NCBI GenBank assembly: GCA_000306725.1
Contig: CP003083.1
Location: 1,302,001 to 1,366,000 of the forward strand
DNA: 64,000 nt
DNA from: Methanolobus psychrophilus R15
Lineage (GTDB): Archaea; Halobacteriota; Methanosarcinia; Methanosarcinales; Methanosarcinaceae
Direction: 5' to 3'
Under the pieces are notes generated by a model. That model saw only the letters and a list, made by a program, of their open reading frames with translations, had not been told where the DNA came from and did no database searches. This document shows, piece after piece, positions 8,401 through 17,901 of this stretch. Made by a program: the position numbers and the translations under genes. Every line of letters begins with the position of its first letter. Position 1 is the stretch's first letter.

Positions 8401-9538
8401 GAGGATTCAGATTAACCTCTCTTTTTTAAGTATCGGATAAATCTAAGTTGTTACTCGTCCCACTTCATCCAAGATTTTTATGTTTTTGTTCCTTTTCACC
8501 TTAATTTTAGGATAGCTTACGCTATCTTAGATAGTTCCCTTCCTTTTCAGTGTTCTCAATTGATGAAGATTAAAAGAAAAAGCTGTAATCAGCATTTTTA
8601 CATTCACCCTTTCCACATTTGTGACAAGCACTTTTCCTGCTTTGAACACTTCCTTTGCTACTGCATAGACTCTTTCACATGGAACTCGCTGTACACTTAT
8701 CCTTTCATTTCTGAGAACATCGTTTATTCCTAATGGATGTCCTCTTACCGCTCTTTGCATTGTTGCTGCAAAACCCTTTGCAACTGCTCCAAAGTATCCT
8801 TTGTCACGGTAGACTACTTCACCCACTTCAGATAGATCTACCTGTGAATCATGTACTGATGCAGTTGTTGTTTCAAATCTTCTGATCAGTTCATATTCCT
8901 TATCAATAATTGTATGAAGCTTGTAGCCAAAATGAGATTTGCCACCTTTTTTTGCCCAGGTTCCATCTTTGCTTCTAGCTGTTTTAGCATCCTTTCCACG
9001 AGGTTCATCAGCTTTAGCATGTCCAGGGTTGGAGTGGATGAATGTGGCATCCTGGATCATCCCTTTTTTGATCTTCAATCCAAGAGCATTAAGCTGTTTT
9101 TGCATCTCGTCCCATATTTCTTTCTCTTTTCCATTATCGCTAATTCTCTTTCTAAATGACCAGACAGTTGTACTGTCTGGAACATATTCAGGAAACCCCA
9201 GAAATTTCCTAAAGGATATTCTGTCAATACACTGTCTTTCAAGTTCAGCATCAGAAAGACCATGCCATTGTTGTAGAACAAGCATTTTAAACATCACAAT
9301 AACATCAGCTTCAGGCCTGCCGCCTGAAGCTGTTCTGTTCTTGTACATTGATTCCAGAATTGGACGAAACGGTTTCCAATCAATAAGTGATTCTATTTCT
9401 GCAAGCTTGTCTCCAACGGATTGAAGGCGTTTATATTCTTCATTAAGAGCAAAATCAGTCAAATCATCCATAATACTTAATTTGTTTATCTAATATTTAT
9501 ATTTTAGTCTAATGTGGGTCTAGTTTATCGAAATCCTC
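8401..9538 (-). mobile_element. Complete IS5-type insertion sequence
   Basis: About 1138 bp. The ends are inverted repeats: reading inward, GAGGATTCAGATTAACC from 8401 and GAGGATTTCGATAAACT from the complement of 9538. A direct TATA flanks both ends (8397-8400, 9539-9542), probably the target duplication. The left boundary is confirmed independently: homology with the truncated copy at 4616-4906 stops at exactly this base. It contains one intact transposase gene, so it may be active. Confidence 0.8.
8527..9471 (-). CDS. IS5-family DDE transposase
   Basis: 314 residues, apparently full length. An N-terminal DUF772-type helical domain (residues ~20-125, with GRPEADVIVMFKMLVLQ) is followed by the catalytic DDE domain: first Asp in MIQDATF, second in VYRDKGYFG, and Glu in the VPCERVYAV segment about 60 residues later. 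It catalyses movement of the element that surrounds it. The last 53 codons are duplicated, with roughly 10 percent divergence, at 4618-4779. No frameshift or internal stop is visible. Confidence 0.9.
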   Translation of the reverse strand: MDDLTDFALNEEYKRLQSVGDKLAEIESLIDWKPFRPILESMYKNRTASGGRPEADVIVMFKMLVLQQWHGLSDAELERQCIDRISFRKFLGFPEYVPDSTTVWSFRKRISDNGKEKEIWDEMQKQLNALGLKIKKGMIQDATFIHSNPGHAKADEPRGKDAKTARSKDGTWAKKGGKSHFGYKLHTIIDKEYELIRRFETTTASVHDSQVDLSEVGEVVYRDKGYFGAVAKGFAATMQRAVRGHPLGINDVLRNERISVQRVPCERVYAVAKEVFKAGKVLVTNVERVNVKMLITAFSFNLHQLRTLKRKGTI

Positions 9539-9542
9539 TATA

Positions 9543-9810
9543 TTTTAACGGTGAGAAGATTCCTCCCATCGATACCCGACTATGGATTTGTATGCCTGCC
9601 ATCCTTTCTCAGAATTCCGAGTAAACCTGCAATGTCCGGAATACTATCAGGCATAAGATATAGATTGGTACCGGCAAGCATACAATAGATATCAATTATG
9701 AGGAGAGGAAATTGACTATTTCTTACTTGCCCTCATCTTTTCGGCCTTACACCTACCCTCCCTAGTGACCATATTAAAGATATATTTTGAGATATCATTC
9801 AAGATTGAAT
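9543..9810. other. Non-coding spacer beside the IS5 element
   Basis: Stretch between the IS5 right end and the end of the AarF/UbiB-like gene. It shows no plausible reading frame with a ribosome-binding site, no strong hairpin and no recognisable gene remnant. It probably represents the old flank into which the element inserted. Confidence 0.4.
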
Positions 9811-11496
9811 CTAATCGTAAATACGTTCTGTTTTGAGAATGGAGATGACAAAACACATTCCAAAAAAGAAAGCTACTATAAAACCAAATACTCCAAGTAA
9901 TGGAACACCCCATATGAGTGGTTCCATATCAGTCTGCATGATCATAGACGAACCTACAATTATCGCTGATATAATAAAACCAAATACAATGCGGTTGCTT
10001 GCAGCATTTATTTCGTGAGGTAATCTGTCAAGTCCACTATGCTCAAGTTTCATATTTAGTTCACCTTTTTCTGTCAGAGACAGAATATGTGATATCTGCA
10101 TCGGCATTTTGTGCATCACACGAGAATATTTCGATATATCCTTAAATGCCGAGTTTGCAATATTTTCAGGACTCCAGCGTTCCTTCATAAGCTTTTTTGC
10201 ATGAGGTTCAAAAACCATTGCCATATTAAAATCAGGCATCATTTTAGAACCAAATCCGGTAATCATAATTACTCCCCTTAAAAGTAAAGTAATATTTAGT
10301 GGAACTTTTGCCTCATGTTTCCGTAATACAGCGAGTATATCGCCTATCACTGATGCCGTGTCAATTTGCTTTAAAGACCTGCCGTAGTAGTTATCCAGGA
10401 AAAGCTCAATATCGTTTTTTAATTCCTGAATATCCGCATCATTTCCGATAACATCAAAATCACACAGGATTTCAATGCACCGTTCCACATCACCTTTTGT
10501 CATTGCGGACAACACGTCAACTAATCCGTTTCGAAGGTCATTCGATAATCGGCCAACCATGCCAAAATCAATCAGTGCAATCGTTCCATTGTCCAGTATG
10601 AAAACATTTCCCGGATGAATGTCAGCATGGAATAGACCATCCTCAAATACCTGTTTCATGAAGGCGTTTGCACCACGCATTGCTATTTGCTGTCGATCAT
10701 ATCCGCGATTATCAAGCGTTTCAAAATCGTTTCCTCTTATGCCATCGATATATTCAAGTGTCAGAATCTTTTGACTGCTGTAATCCAAATATACTTTTGG
10801 GATGTAGACATATTTTTCATCTTTGAAATTGTAAGAGAAACGTTCAATATTTCGAGCTTCTTGTGTGTAATCGAGTTCGGCATGTATTGATCTTGAAAAT
10901 TCGTCCACGATCATGACCGGTCTATAATGTCTGGCAGCACTGATACGTTCTTCGGCAAGTCTGGCAAGACCACGCATAATATCAATATCTGTTTCGATTA
11001 TCCGATTAATTTGCGGACGTTGGATTTTAACAACTACATCCGTACCATCTTTCAGCTTAGCCAGATGCACCTGGCCTATAGAAGCAGCTGCAATTGGCTT
11101 ACGTTCAAATGACCCAAATAAGTCTTCAAGAGTATCTCCCAACTCTTCCTGAATGATACGCTCGACATCTTCAAGTGCAAACGGAGGAACATTATCCTGA
11201 AGTTTTTCGAACTCTTCAGCATATTCAAGTGGTATCAGATCCTTGCGCATACTGAGTATTTGCCCTAGTTTCACATAAGTGGGGCCAAGTTCTTCAAGTA
11301 CCTTTCTCATTCTCTCCGGACCGGATATTGCTCCTTCCTCCAACTTATGGCTTTTCTTTGATTTAGAGCTCTGAATATGAAACGGACGAAGTTTCATCTG
11401 ATCTATAAGATAATCAAATTCATACTTTATCAGAACATTGATTATTTTCTTGTATCGTTTTGCCATTGAGTATCTGCGTAGTATATTAAAACTCAT
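9811..11496 (-). CDS. AarF/UbiB (ABC1) family atypical kinase
   Basis: 561 residues. The UbiB-family KxGQ signature occurs as YVKLGQILSMRKDLIP (residues ~75-90); an Ala-rich nucleotide loop (PIAAASIGQVHLA) replaces the normal kinase Gly loop; the catalytic region is HADIHPGNVFI with LIDFGMVG as the metal-binding motif. Two hydrophobic helices at the C-terminus anchor it to the membrane. UbiB/ADCK proteins support isoprenoid-quinone metabolism; methanogens lack ubiquinone, so a role linked to methanophenazine or isoprenoid lipids is inferred. The start at 11496 is chosen because GAGGG lies six bases upstream. It is the last gene of the leftward cluster with the Tes-like enzyme, after a 130-bp gap. 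Confidence 0.88.
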   Translation of the reverse strand: MSFNILRRYSMAKRYKKIINVLIKYEFDYLIDQMKLRPFHIQSSKSKKSHKLEEGAISGPERMRKVLEELGPTYVKLGQILSMRKDLIPLEYAEEFEKLQDNVPPFALEDVERIIQEELGDTLEDLFGSFERKPIAAASIGQVHLAKLKDGTDVVVKIQRPQINRIIETDIDIMRGLARLAEERISAARHYRPVMIVDEFSRSIHAELDYTQEARNIERFSYNFKDEKYVYIPKVYLDYSSQKILTLEYIDGIRGNDFETLDNRGYDRQQIAMRGANAFMKQVFEDGLFHADIHPGNVFILDNGTIALIDFGMVGRLSNDLRNGLVDVLSAMTKGDVERCIEILCDFDVIGNDADIQELKNDIELFLDNYYGRSLKQIDTASVIGDILAVLRKHEAKVPLNITLLLRGVIMITGFGSKMMPDFNMAMVFEPHAKKLMKERWSPENIANSAFKDISKYSRVMHKMPMQISHILSLTEKGELNMKLEHSGLDRLPHEINAASNRIVFGFIISAIIVGSSMIMQTDMEPLIWGVPLLGVFGFIVAFFFGMCFVISILKTERIYD

Positions 11497-11626
11497 ATTT
11501 TGCCCTCTCAAAAAAATTATGAAATTGTAACTCTGCAAAAAATTGCCATGTGCTTCAGAAATATTGGTCTAGGATATATTTTCTTGAATTTCTAAGGTTT
11601 TTGCAAGCCCATTCATCGTAAATATT

Positions 11627-13195
11627 CTACGCGTTGTATGGTTTTGAGAACTTTGCCTCAACTTTCTGGCGATGAATAGTATTATAGGCACAGAAGGGAA
11701 TCACACGGCCATCCGGGGTTGCATAGTGAATACCACACCTCTGCACTCTCTCATAATCGAAGTTATAGTAATCCTGGAAATGCATTGCCCCCAGGAACAG
11801 ACTATTCCTGTGGAATGGTCTTAAGGCTTCAGCAGTACCTTTATTGAAGAATTCCATGATCAATCTGGTGACATCGATAGATAATGGAGCAGCCTTCTGA
11901 TCAATGAAATTTGGTATCTCATGCAGTGCCTTTCTTTTAAGAACTGCTTTTTTAATTTGAGATCTGGCATCGTTGATCTGAGCAGTCATATCATCGAGGT
12001 GTCCAAGCAGCCCATCAACATCAACAAAACGAGTGATGGGAATAAGTTCATTCCCTTTCTTAAAGACATAGGTAGCTGCTCCGCAGTGAGGATGTATACT
12101 GAACTCAGGCATTGACCTATTGAACACGGCTTCCATGAACCTGGATACTGAAACCGCCACAGGTATAGGATACCAGTCATCACGACAGATATTTCCGCCT
12201 GTCTGCTCTTCAACCAGCATCAAAAAGTCAGGTATTGTAAGGCGCTTTGACTCTCTTTCGCTCTGATCTATACGACCTGTAAAAGCAACAGGCTGGAAAT
12301 TAACACCCTTGACAACATCAAGCCTTTCAGATGCGAAATTGAGGATATCTCCGATCTGGTGATCATTTACCCCTTTTTCAAGCGTTGGCACCAGTACTAC
12401 ACTTGTAAGCCCTGCCTCACGGCAGTTCCTTATTGCAGTATTTTTCATTGGAAAGGCATTGAAACCGCGCATCTTGCGGTACGGCTCCTCACCTATACCA
12501 TCAAATGACAGGTACACGGTATGGAGACCGGATTCTCTTAATGTTCTTGCAAAATCCACATCCTGTGCAAGCCTCACCCCGTTAGTAGCAATCTGTAAAT
12601 GCTGAAAATCAAGGTCCTTGGCCATCCCAATGATCTCAGGCAGGTCATCACGCACGGTCGGTTCACCTCCAGAGAACTGGACTGCATAGCAAGGCACTGG
12701 TTTTTCATTTTTTAACATAATAAGCATCTTTTTAATCTGCTCGATATCCGGTTCATATATCAAACCGCTTTTCCTCGCATTGGCAAAACACACAGGACAA
12801 TTAAGGTTACACCGGTTAGTTACATCTATGTTTGCCAGGATGGTGCTTGTTTCGTGATTGTGACATAAACCACAATCAAGAAAATAATCGGTGCCCATTA
12901 CCAATGGATTTGAGACACCTTTACCTAACACATGATAAGCTTCGAACTTCTCATAAAGTTCAGCATCTGACCAGTACATATCCTTGAAAATACCATGTGA
13001 AGGGCACTTTTTCTCTATGAAGACCTTGCCATTCTCTGTGAATACCATGGCCTCAATTTTAGTCAGGCATTCAGGACAGATGGACAATGTGCATTTAATA
13101 AGCCTCATATATTCTTTTTTTACACAGTTCCCTTCGGTAATACTCCTCAATTCAGAGGATTTCAAGCCATCATTTATTTCCATTCCATAAACCAT
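11627..13195 (-). CDS. Tetraether lipid synthase-like radical SAM enzyme (Tes family)
   Basis: 522 residues. A rubredoxin-like Cys set (C40-x2-C43, C64) opens the protein, then C108-x2-C111, then the radical SAM motif C129-x3-C133-x2-C136. A C-terminal RCGIHY…IPFCAYNT segment supplies further Cys for extra clusters. This multi-cluster layout matches the MJ0619/Tes family, which joins two archaeol chains to make macrocyclic archaeol and GDGT membrane lipids. Close relatives of other function exist, so the substrate is inferred. The start at 13195 is chosen for the GAGG about eight bases upstream. It follows the TrmB regulator by 38 bp on the same strand, so the pair is probably one transcript. 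Confidence 0.75.
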   Translation of the reverse strand: MVYGMEINDGLKSSELRSITEGNCVKKEYMRLIKCTLSICPECLTKIEAMVFTENGKVFIEKKCPSHGIFKDMYWSDAELYEKFEAYHVLGKGVSNPLVMGTDYFLDCGLCHNHETSTILANIDVTNRCNLNCPVCFANARKSGLIYEPDIEQIKKMLIMLKNEKPVPCYAVQFSGGEPTVRDDLPEIIGMAKDLDFQHLQIATNGVRLAQDVDFARTLRESGLHTVYLSFDGIGEEPYRKMRGFNAFPMKNTAIRNCREAGLTSVVLVPTLEKGVNDHQIGDILNFASERLDVVKGVNFQPVAFTGRIDQSERESKRLTIPDFLMLVEEQTGGNICRDDWYPIPVAVSVSRFMEAVFNRSMPEFSIHPHCGAATYVFKKGNELIPITRFVDVDGLLGHLDDMTAQINDARSQIKKAVLKRKALHEIPNFIDQKAAPLSIDVTRLIMEFFNKGTAEALRPFHRNSLFLGAMHFQDYYNFDYERVQRCGIHYATPDGRVIPFCAYNTIHRQKVEAKFSKPYNA

Positions 13196-13233
13196 TTTAA
13201 ATCCCTCACGGAATAATGATACAAATGCTATCA

Positions 13234-14031
13234 TTATCTTTTTATATCAACAGGGCTGGAGGTATCCCATTCGGCTTCTATGAAATGCCTGAAAATATGT
13301 ACCTGCTCTTTACCGTTATACCAGGTAGCTGTAAGATTAAGGGGTATGCCATCATCCTTGACACTAAGGACAAGTATCTCCCTGTCATCGACAACGAGTA
13401 TCCCGCCTTTCAAAGGATGGGAACTCTCTGTATCGTATGCCCTTGCTTCAATGCCGGGGAACTGTTTTGAAATATCTGCTATCCAGCTTTTATTTCTCCC
13501 GGTTAGTTTTACCTTCACACCCTCATTGATCTTTTTCTGGACGGTATCCTTTAGACTTTCCATGATTGGATACACTTTAATGACCCTGTTAAGAGGTTGA
13601 TACGAGGAAGCAAATATGACCTCTTTCCTGGCGGATTCCAGCATCTGGACTATCTTGTCGTTGACGTTCTTCACGCCATTGATGTTCCATACTGCATCCT
13701 CTTCTGTATTTCCAGCCACTGCACGATAGATGTCCTCAAGCTGTTCCTGGGAATAACGGATCGCCTTTTCATAGTCTTCCTTCAGTATGTCAATAACCCT
13801 GTCAGGTGGTATTGATTTATACCGCATGGGCTTGGTGTTCTGGGTTTCGATTATTCCCCTGTCCTTAAGCTTGGTGATCACACCGTACACAGCAGAGCGC
13901 GGGATGCCTGAAAGCGCATGTATGTCCGCTGCAGTTCCGCTTCCATACTGTGTGAGGGCGATAAGCGCCTTTGCCTCGTAGGAAGTAAGGCCAAGTTGCT
14001 GGAGTGACTCTATCAATTCGTTCATTTTCAT
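13234..14031 (-). CDS. TrmB-family transcriptional regulator
   Basis: 265 residues. The N-terminal 75 residues are the TrmB winged helix (LGLTSYEAKALIALTQYG…SGIPRSAVYGVITKLKDRGII); the C-terminal part is the TrmB sensor domain of phospholipase-D-like fold, where family members bind sugars or other ligands. It is placed between an RND-exporter relic and the Tes-like lipid gene. A perfect palindrome in the operon promoter (14407-14428) is a good candidate for its own operator. Ligand unknown; control of membrane-lipid genes is an inference from position. Confidence 0.88.
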   Translation of the reverse strand: MKMNELIESLQQLGLTSYEAKALIALTQYGSGTAADIHALSGIPRSAVYGVITKLKDRGIIETQNTKPMRYKSIPPDRVIDILKEDYEKAIRYSQEQLEDIYRAVAGNTEEDAVWNINGVKNVNDKIVQMLESARKEVIFASSYQPLNRVIKVYPIMESLKDTVQKKINEGVKVKLTGRNKSWIADISKQFPGIEARAYDTESSHPLKGGILVVDDREILVLSVKDDGIPLNLTATWYNGKEQVHIFRHFIEAEWDTSSPVDIKR

Positions 14032-14066
14032 GCTTACGTGTCGCCAATTTATTTATCGTTCTCTTT

Positions 14067-14402
14067 TTATTTTGCCATGCTCATTGCGTTCTCAACATTC
14101 TTGTCCCTTTCAATGATCAGGTCAAAGTTGTCAATGGCTTTCAGTGTCTCCGCGCCCATCACGTTGTCCGGCTCCACAAGAGCGACTATTACCTCGCTGC
14201 CGAAGTTCTGCTTGAACAGATTATTGTAGTCCAGATATATCTTCGAATTCTTCTTGGCAAATGTGTCAGTCCTACTCTTGTGTTCTATCATGCCTGCACC
14301 GTAGAGTGACACGAACATCATGGCAATGGCTAGGAAAATAATACGCTTGGGGCTTTTCCCAATCATTCCCCCTATTTTTTCATAGAATATTCTTGCAGAC
14401 AT
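14067..14402 (-). pseudogene. RND/MMPL exporter, N-terminal fragment
   Basis: 111 residues equal to the start of an RND/MMPL-type exporter: a short cytoplasmic N-terminus, one membrane helix (residues ~20-38), then the beginning of the first extracytoplasmic domain (SRTDTFAKKNSKIY…LFKQNFGSEVIVALVEPD). Full-length family members have over 700 residues and about 12 helices, so this product lacks the transport pore. The frame ends in a normal TAA and the TrmB gene follows 35 bp later, which suggests an internal deletion removed most of the gene while leaving the operon promoter driving trmB. Confidence 0.7.
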
Positions 14403-14406
14403 AGTA

Positions 14407-14428
14407 TGTTAGTACTGATATACTAACA
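14407..14428 (-). promoter_or_regulatory. Perfect palindrome between TATA box and operon start (candidate TrmB operator)
   Basis: TGTTAGTA-N6-TACTAACA, with perfect 8-bp arms. Reading leftward it lies directly after a TATA-like box (complement of 14429-14440) and ends four bases before the ATG at 14402, so it covers the expected transcription start. A bound repressor would block initiation. The regulator encoded two genes on (TrmB) is the obvious candidate, by inference. Confidence 0.65.
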
Positions 14429-14440
14429 CTATATATAATT
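14429..14440 (-). promoter_or_regulatory. TATA box of the exporter relic-trmB-tes operon
   Basis: AT-rich box (AATTATATATAG on the minus strand) about 25 bases upstream of the palindrome centre region and of the first start codon in the leftward cluster. Confidence 0.5.
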
Positions 14441-14664
14441 AATCATAACAACAAAGCGTATATGTTAAAAAAAACAAATATATCAAGACCAGGAGTCCTG
14501 AAAGATCAATCTGGTGAAAAGAAACTACATATCCATTGCCAGTATCACTGCAAAATCAGAGCATAATAGAAAGTTATGAGGCAACATTTTTAATATAATC
14601 GTTTGCCTTTCTAAGGTTAAATACGGACTTATGACTATATTATTCCATATATGAGGAACTTGCG

Positions 14665-14946
14665 ATGATCACTAAAGAGAAGGTTGAACATATAGGCTGG
14701 CTCGCGCGTATCGAGATAGGTGAGAAGGAATCGGATGCGTATGCAGAGAAACTTAACTCTGTTCTGGATTATTTCGGGCAGCTTGATGAGGTTGATACTG
14801 ATGGCGTGGAGCCCACCTATCACGTAATGGATGTCGTGAATGTCTTCAGGAAAGACGAAGTGCGGGAGTCCCTGCCGCAGGAAGAAGTGCTTGTGAACAC
14901 CGAGCACAGACAGGAAGGCAACTTCAAAGCCCCGAGGATCATGTGA
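14665..14946 (+). CDS. gatC: Asp/Glu-tRNA(Asn/Gln) amidotransferase subunit C
   Basis: 93 residues, usual length for GatC, starting with the typical ITKEKVEHIGWLARIEI helix and containing the LNSVLDYFGQLDEVDTDGVEPTYH core. GatC wraps around GatA and GatB and stabilises the heterotrimer that converts Glu-tRNA(Gln) or Asp-tRNA(Asn) to the amides. It is first gene of the gatC-gatA-gatB operon; its stop overlaps the ribosome-binding region of gatA. Confidence 0.93.
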   Translation: MITKEKVEHIGWLARIEIGEKESDAYAEKLNSVLDYFGQLDEVDTDGVEPTYHVMDVVNVFRKDEVRESLPQEEVLVNTEHRQEGNFKAPRIM

Positions 14947-14955
14947 GGTATGCAT

Positions 14956-16383
14956 ATGGCAGCGTGGACAGACATTTCAGGCATTAAGCAACGCATTGAA
15001 GCAAGTTCTGCGGAAGAGATTACCGCCTCATACCTTGAGACCATCGGAAAAAGCAGGATCAACGGCTTTACAACGGTCTGGGACAAGGCGCTGGAAGTTG
15101 CCCGGGGAATAGATAAGGATGGGAACAGCGGACCTATGGCAGGAGTTCCTATCGCCATCAAGGAGAATATCTCCACCACAGGGCTTTCAACAACCTGTTC
15201 CTCTAAGATATTGCAGGGCTACGTGCCACCTTACGATGCACACGTCATCGAGAAGCTCAAGGCGGCAGGCGCTGTTATCCTTGGGAAGACCAATATGGAC
15301 GAGTTTGCCATGGGGACATCCACCGAATCCAGCTGCTACGGGCCCACACTCAACCCATGGGATACCGGCAGGGTTCCCGGAGGCTCATCTGGCGGCAGCG
15401 CAGCAGTTGTCGCAGCAGGTGAGGCACCCCTATCCCTCGGCTCAGATACCGGCGGATCGGTAAGATGCCCCGCGGCCTTTTGTGGTGTGGTAGGACTGAA
15501 GCCTACATACGGTGCTGTTTCGAGGTACGGGCTTATCTCCTATGCCAACTCCCTGGAGCAGATAGGGCCTATGGCAACTACTGTTGCCGATATCGCGATA
15601 CTTATGGATGTTATCGGCGGTTACGACCACCGGGACAGCACGTCCATCAAAAAAGAGAACACATATGTTGATTCTCTGAAGGACGATGTGAAAGGTCTTA
15701 AGATAGGTGTGCCCGAAGAATATTTTGGTGAAGGCATCGACGAAGGTGTCAAAAAGGCTGTGTGGGATGCTATAGGGAAGTATGAGGATATGGGAGCTTC
15801 CTGGAAAAAGGTGTCAATGCCGCACACTAAATACGCCCTGGCATCATATTATATCATAGCTATGAGCGAGGCATCATCCAACCTTGCCCGTTTTGACGGC
15901 ACAAGGTACGGTTTAAGGGTTGAAGGAGAGACCTGGCATATAATGGCCTCAAAGACCCGTGCGCAGGGATTTGGTGAAGAGGTCAAGCGCCGGATATTGC
16001 TTGGCACATATGCCCTGTCTGCCGGATATCACGACAAGTACTATCTCAAGGCACTCAAGGTAAGGACCCTTGTTAAACAGGACTTTGACAGAGCGCTTAC
16101 AGATGTTGACGTGCTTATGGCACCCACCATGCCGACACCGGCCTTTAAGATAGGCGAGAAGATAGATGATCCGCTCTCACTGTATCTGGCGGACGTGAAT
16201 ACCGTACCTGTCAACCTTGCAGGTGTACCTTCAATATCTGTTCCCTGCGGATTTGCAGACGGTTTGCCGGTGGGATTACAGATAATAGGAAAGCCTTTTG
16301 ATGAGAATACCATACTTCAAGCTGCCTACAGCTTTGAGCAGAACACTGACCATCACACAAAGAGACCAGGCGAGGTGGCATAA
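14956..16383 (+). CDS. gatA: Asp/Glu-tRNA(Asn/Gln) amidotransferase subunit A
   Basis: 475-residue amidase-signature enzyme that releases ammonia from glutamine for tRNA-dependent amidation. The Ser-cisSer-Lys machinery is visible: Lys in VPIAIKEN (~72) and the serines of the [11 protein letters not shown] loop, plus the nucleophilic Ser in [13 protein letters not shown]. Two ATGs are possible; 14956 is preferred over 14950 because GAGG (14945-14948) is then seven bases upstream. It is followed by gatB with no gap (TAA then ATG). Confidence 0.95.
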   Translation: MAAWTDISGIKQRIEASSAEEITASYLETIGKSRINGFTTVWDKALEVARGIDKDGNSGPMAGVPIAIKENISTTGLSTTCSSKILQGYVPPYDAHVIEKLKAAGAVILGKTNMDEFAMGTSTESSCYGPTLNPWDTGRVPGGSSGGSAAVVAAGEAPLSLGSDTGGSVRCPAAFCGVVGLKPTYGAVSRYGLISYANSLEQIGPMATTVADIAILMDVIGGYDHRDSTSIKKENTYVDSLKDDVKGLKIGVPEEYFGEGIDEGVKKAVWDAIGKYEDMGASWKKVSMPHTKYALASYYIIAMSEASSNLARFDGTRYGLRVEGETWHIMASKTRAQGFGEEVKRRILLGTYALSAGYHDKYYLKALKVRTLVKQDFDRALTDVDVLMAPTMPTPAFKIGEKIDDPLSLYLADVNTVPVNLAGVPSISVPCGFADGLPVGLQIIGKPFDENTILQAAYSFEQNTDHHTKRPGEVA

Positions 16384-17805
16384 ATGGTATACGATAACCC
16401 TGATGGTGTCAGGATCGGACTGGAAGTACACGTCCAGCTGAACAAGCTTAACACAAAACTATTCTGCGGCTGCTCCACGGACTACCATGATGACGAGCCC
16501 AACACCCATGTATGCCCCGTATGCCTGGGACTCCCGGGATCACTGCCGGTGATCAATGAAAAGGCGGTTGAGTTCGCCATGAAGATAGGGCTTGCCCTGA
16601 ACTGTGAGATTGTAGGGCAGACCCAATTCCACAGGAAGAATTACTATTATCCGGACCTGCCAAAAGGATTCCAGACAACCCAATACGATTATCCTATCGC
16701 CAGCAGGGGAAAGGTCATAATCGAAGGTGAGGACGGGGAACGCGTGATAGGGGTCACCCGTGCCCATATGGAGGAAGACCCCGGCAGGCTGCAGCATATA
16801 GGTTCCATCGAGAAATCCAAGGGCACGTTCATCAACTACAACCGCTCGGGCATGACGCTTATCGAGATTGTCAGCGACCCGGACATGAGAAGCCCGAAAG
16901 AGGCAAGACGCTATCTGGACAAGCTCAGAAGTATACTGGACTATCTGGATGTATTCAACGGCGACCTTGAAGGCGCCATGAGAGTGGATGCCAACGTTTC
17001 AGTCTTTGGAGGCAATCGTGTGGAAGTTAAGAACATTTCATCCTTCAAGGGTGCCGAGAGAGCCCTGCTTTATGAGATAATGAGGCAGAAGAACCACGTT
17101 CGCCGCGGCGGGAAGATCGTCCTGGAAACCAGGCATTTCGACGAAGCCAGGGGCGTTACCATTTCCATGCGTACCAAGGAAGAGGAACACGACTACCGCT
17201 ACTTCCCGGAGCCCGACCTCGTACCGATGAGGGTTGCGGACAAAGTCCCCGATATCCTGAAGACACTCCCCGAACTGCCTGATGCAAAGCGTGAGCGCTT
17301 CAACAGCCAGTACGGGATAGCCGACATGCATGCCAGGGCACTGACCATACAGATCAAGGTCGCGAATTTCTATGAGGAGGTCGCGGCAAAAGTGGACCCA
17401 AAAGATGCAGCAGTATGGGTTGCTGATATCCTCAAAGGTGAACTCAATTACCGTGACACAGATGTGGATGCATTCAAAGTGGACGACATTGTTGAGATTA
17501 TCAGCCTTGTTAAACAGGACAAGATCACAGAGCAAAGCGGCGTGCAGATAATCCGCACGATACTTGACGAAGGAGGCAAACCTCAGGACATAGTTGTCTC
17601 AAAAGGTCTGCTCAAGGTCGAGGATGACATCGTTGCAAAGGCAGTGGAAGAAGCGATCGCTGAAAGTCCTGAAGCTGTGGCAGATTACCTTGCAGGAAAG
17701 GAAAAGTCCCTCAACTTCATTGTTGGCAAGGTCATGCAGAAGACAAAAGGACGCGCTGATGCCCGCGAAGCCAGAGAGAAAGTTCTTGCCAGGATCAACA
17801 AGTGA
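16384..17805 (+). CDS. gatB: Asp/Glu-tRNA(Asn/Gln) amidotransferase subunit B
   Basis: 473-residue kinase/tRNA-binding subunit. The GatB N-terminal domain has the family's GLEVHVQLNTKLFCGC start and zinc-type Cys pairs (CGC…CPVC); the middle has the HRKNYYYPDLPKGFQ…QYDYPIA signature; the C-terminal GatB/YqeY domain (residues ~325-473) binds tRNA. It phosphorylates the tRNA-bound acid before amidation. Subunit B rather than the archaeal GatE is shown by the length and by the gatC-gatA-gatB order. Confidence 0.95.
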   Translation: MVYDNPDGVRIGLEVHVQLNKLNTKLFCGCSTDYHDDEPNTHVCPVCLGLPGSLPVINEKAVEFAMKIGLALNCEIVGQTQFHRKNYYYPDLPKGFQTTQYDYPIASRGKVIIEGEDGERVIGVTRAHMEEDPGRLQHIGSIEKSKGTFINYNRSGMTLIEIVSDPDMRSPKEARRYLDKLRSILDYLDVFNGDLEGAMRVDANVSVFGGNRVEVKNISSFKGAERALLYEIMRQKNHVRRGGKIVLETRHFDEARGVTISMRTKEEEHDYRYFPEPDLVPMRVADKVPDILKTLPELPDAKRERFNSQYGIADMHARALTIQIKVANFYEEVAAKVDPKDAAVWVADILKGELNYRDTDVDAFKVDDIVEIISLVKQDKITEQSGVQIIRTILDEGGKPQDIVVSKGLLKVEDDIVAKAVEEAIAESPEAVADYLAGKEKSLNFIVGKVMQKTKGRADAREAREKVLARINK

Positions 17806-17901
17806 ATCCGGCAGTATCAGATAATCATACTTTGGGAATGACGGGGCATTTGCCCCGCATGATCTTTTTAAATTCCATACAGACTTTGAGGACCAGAAAC
17901 T

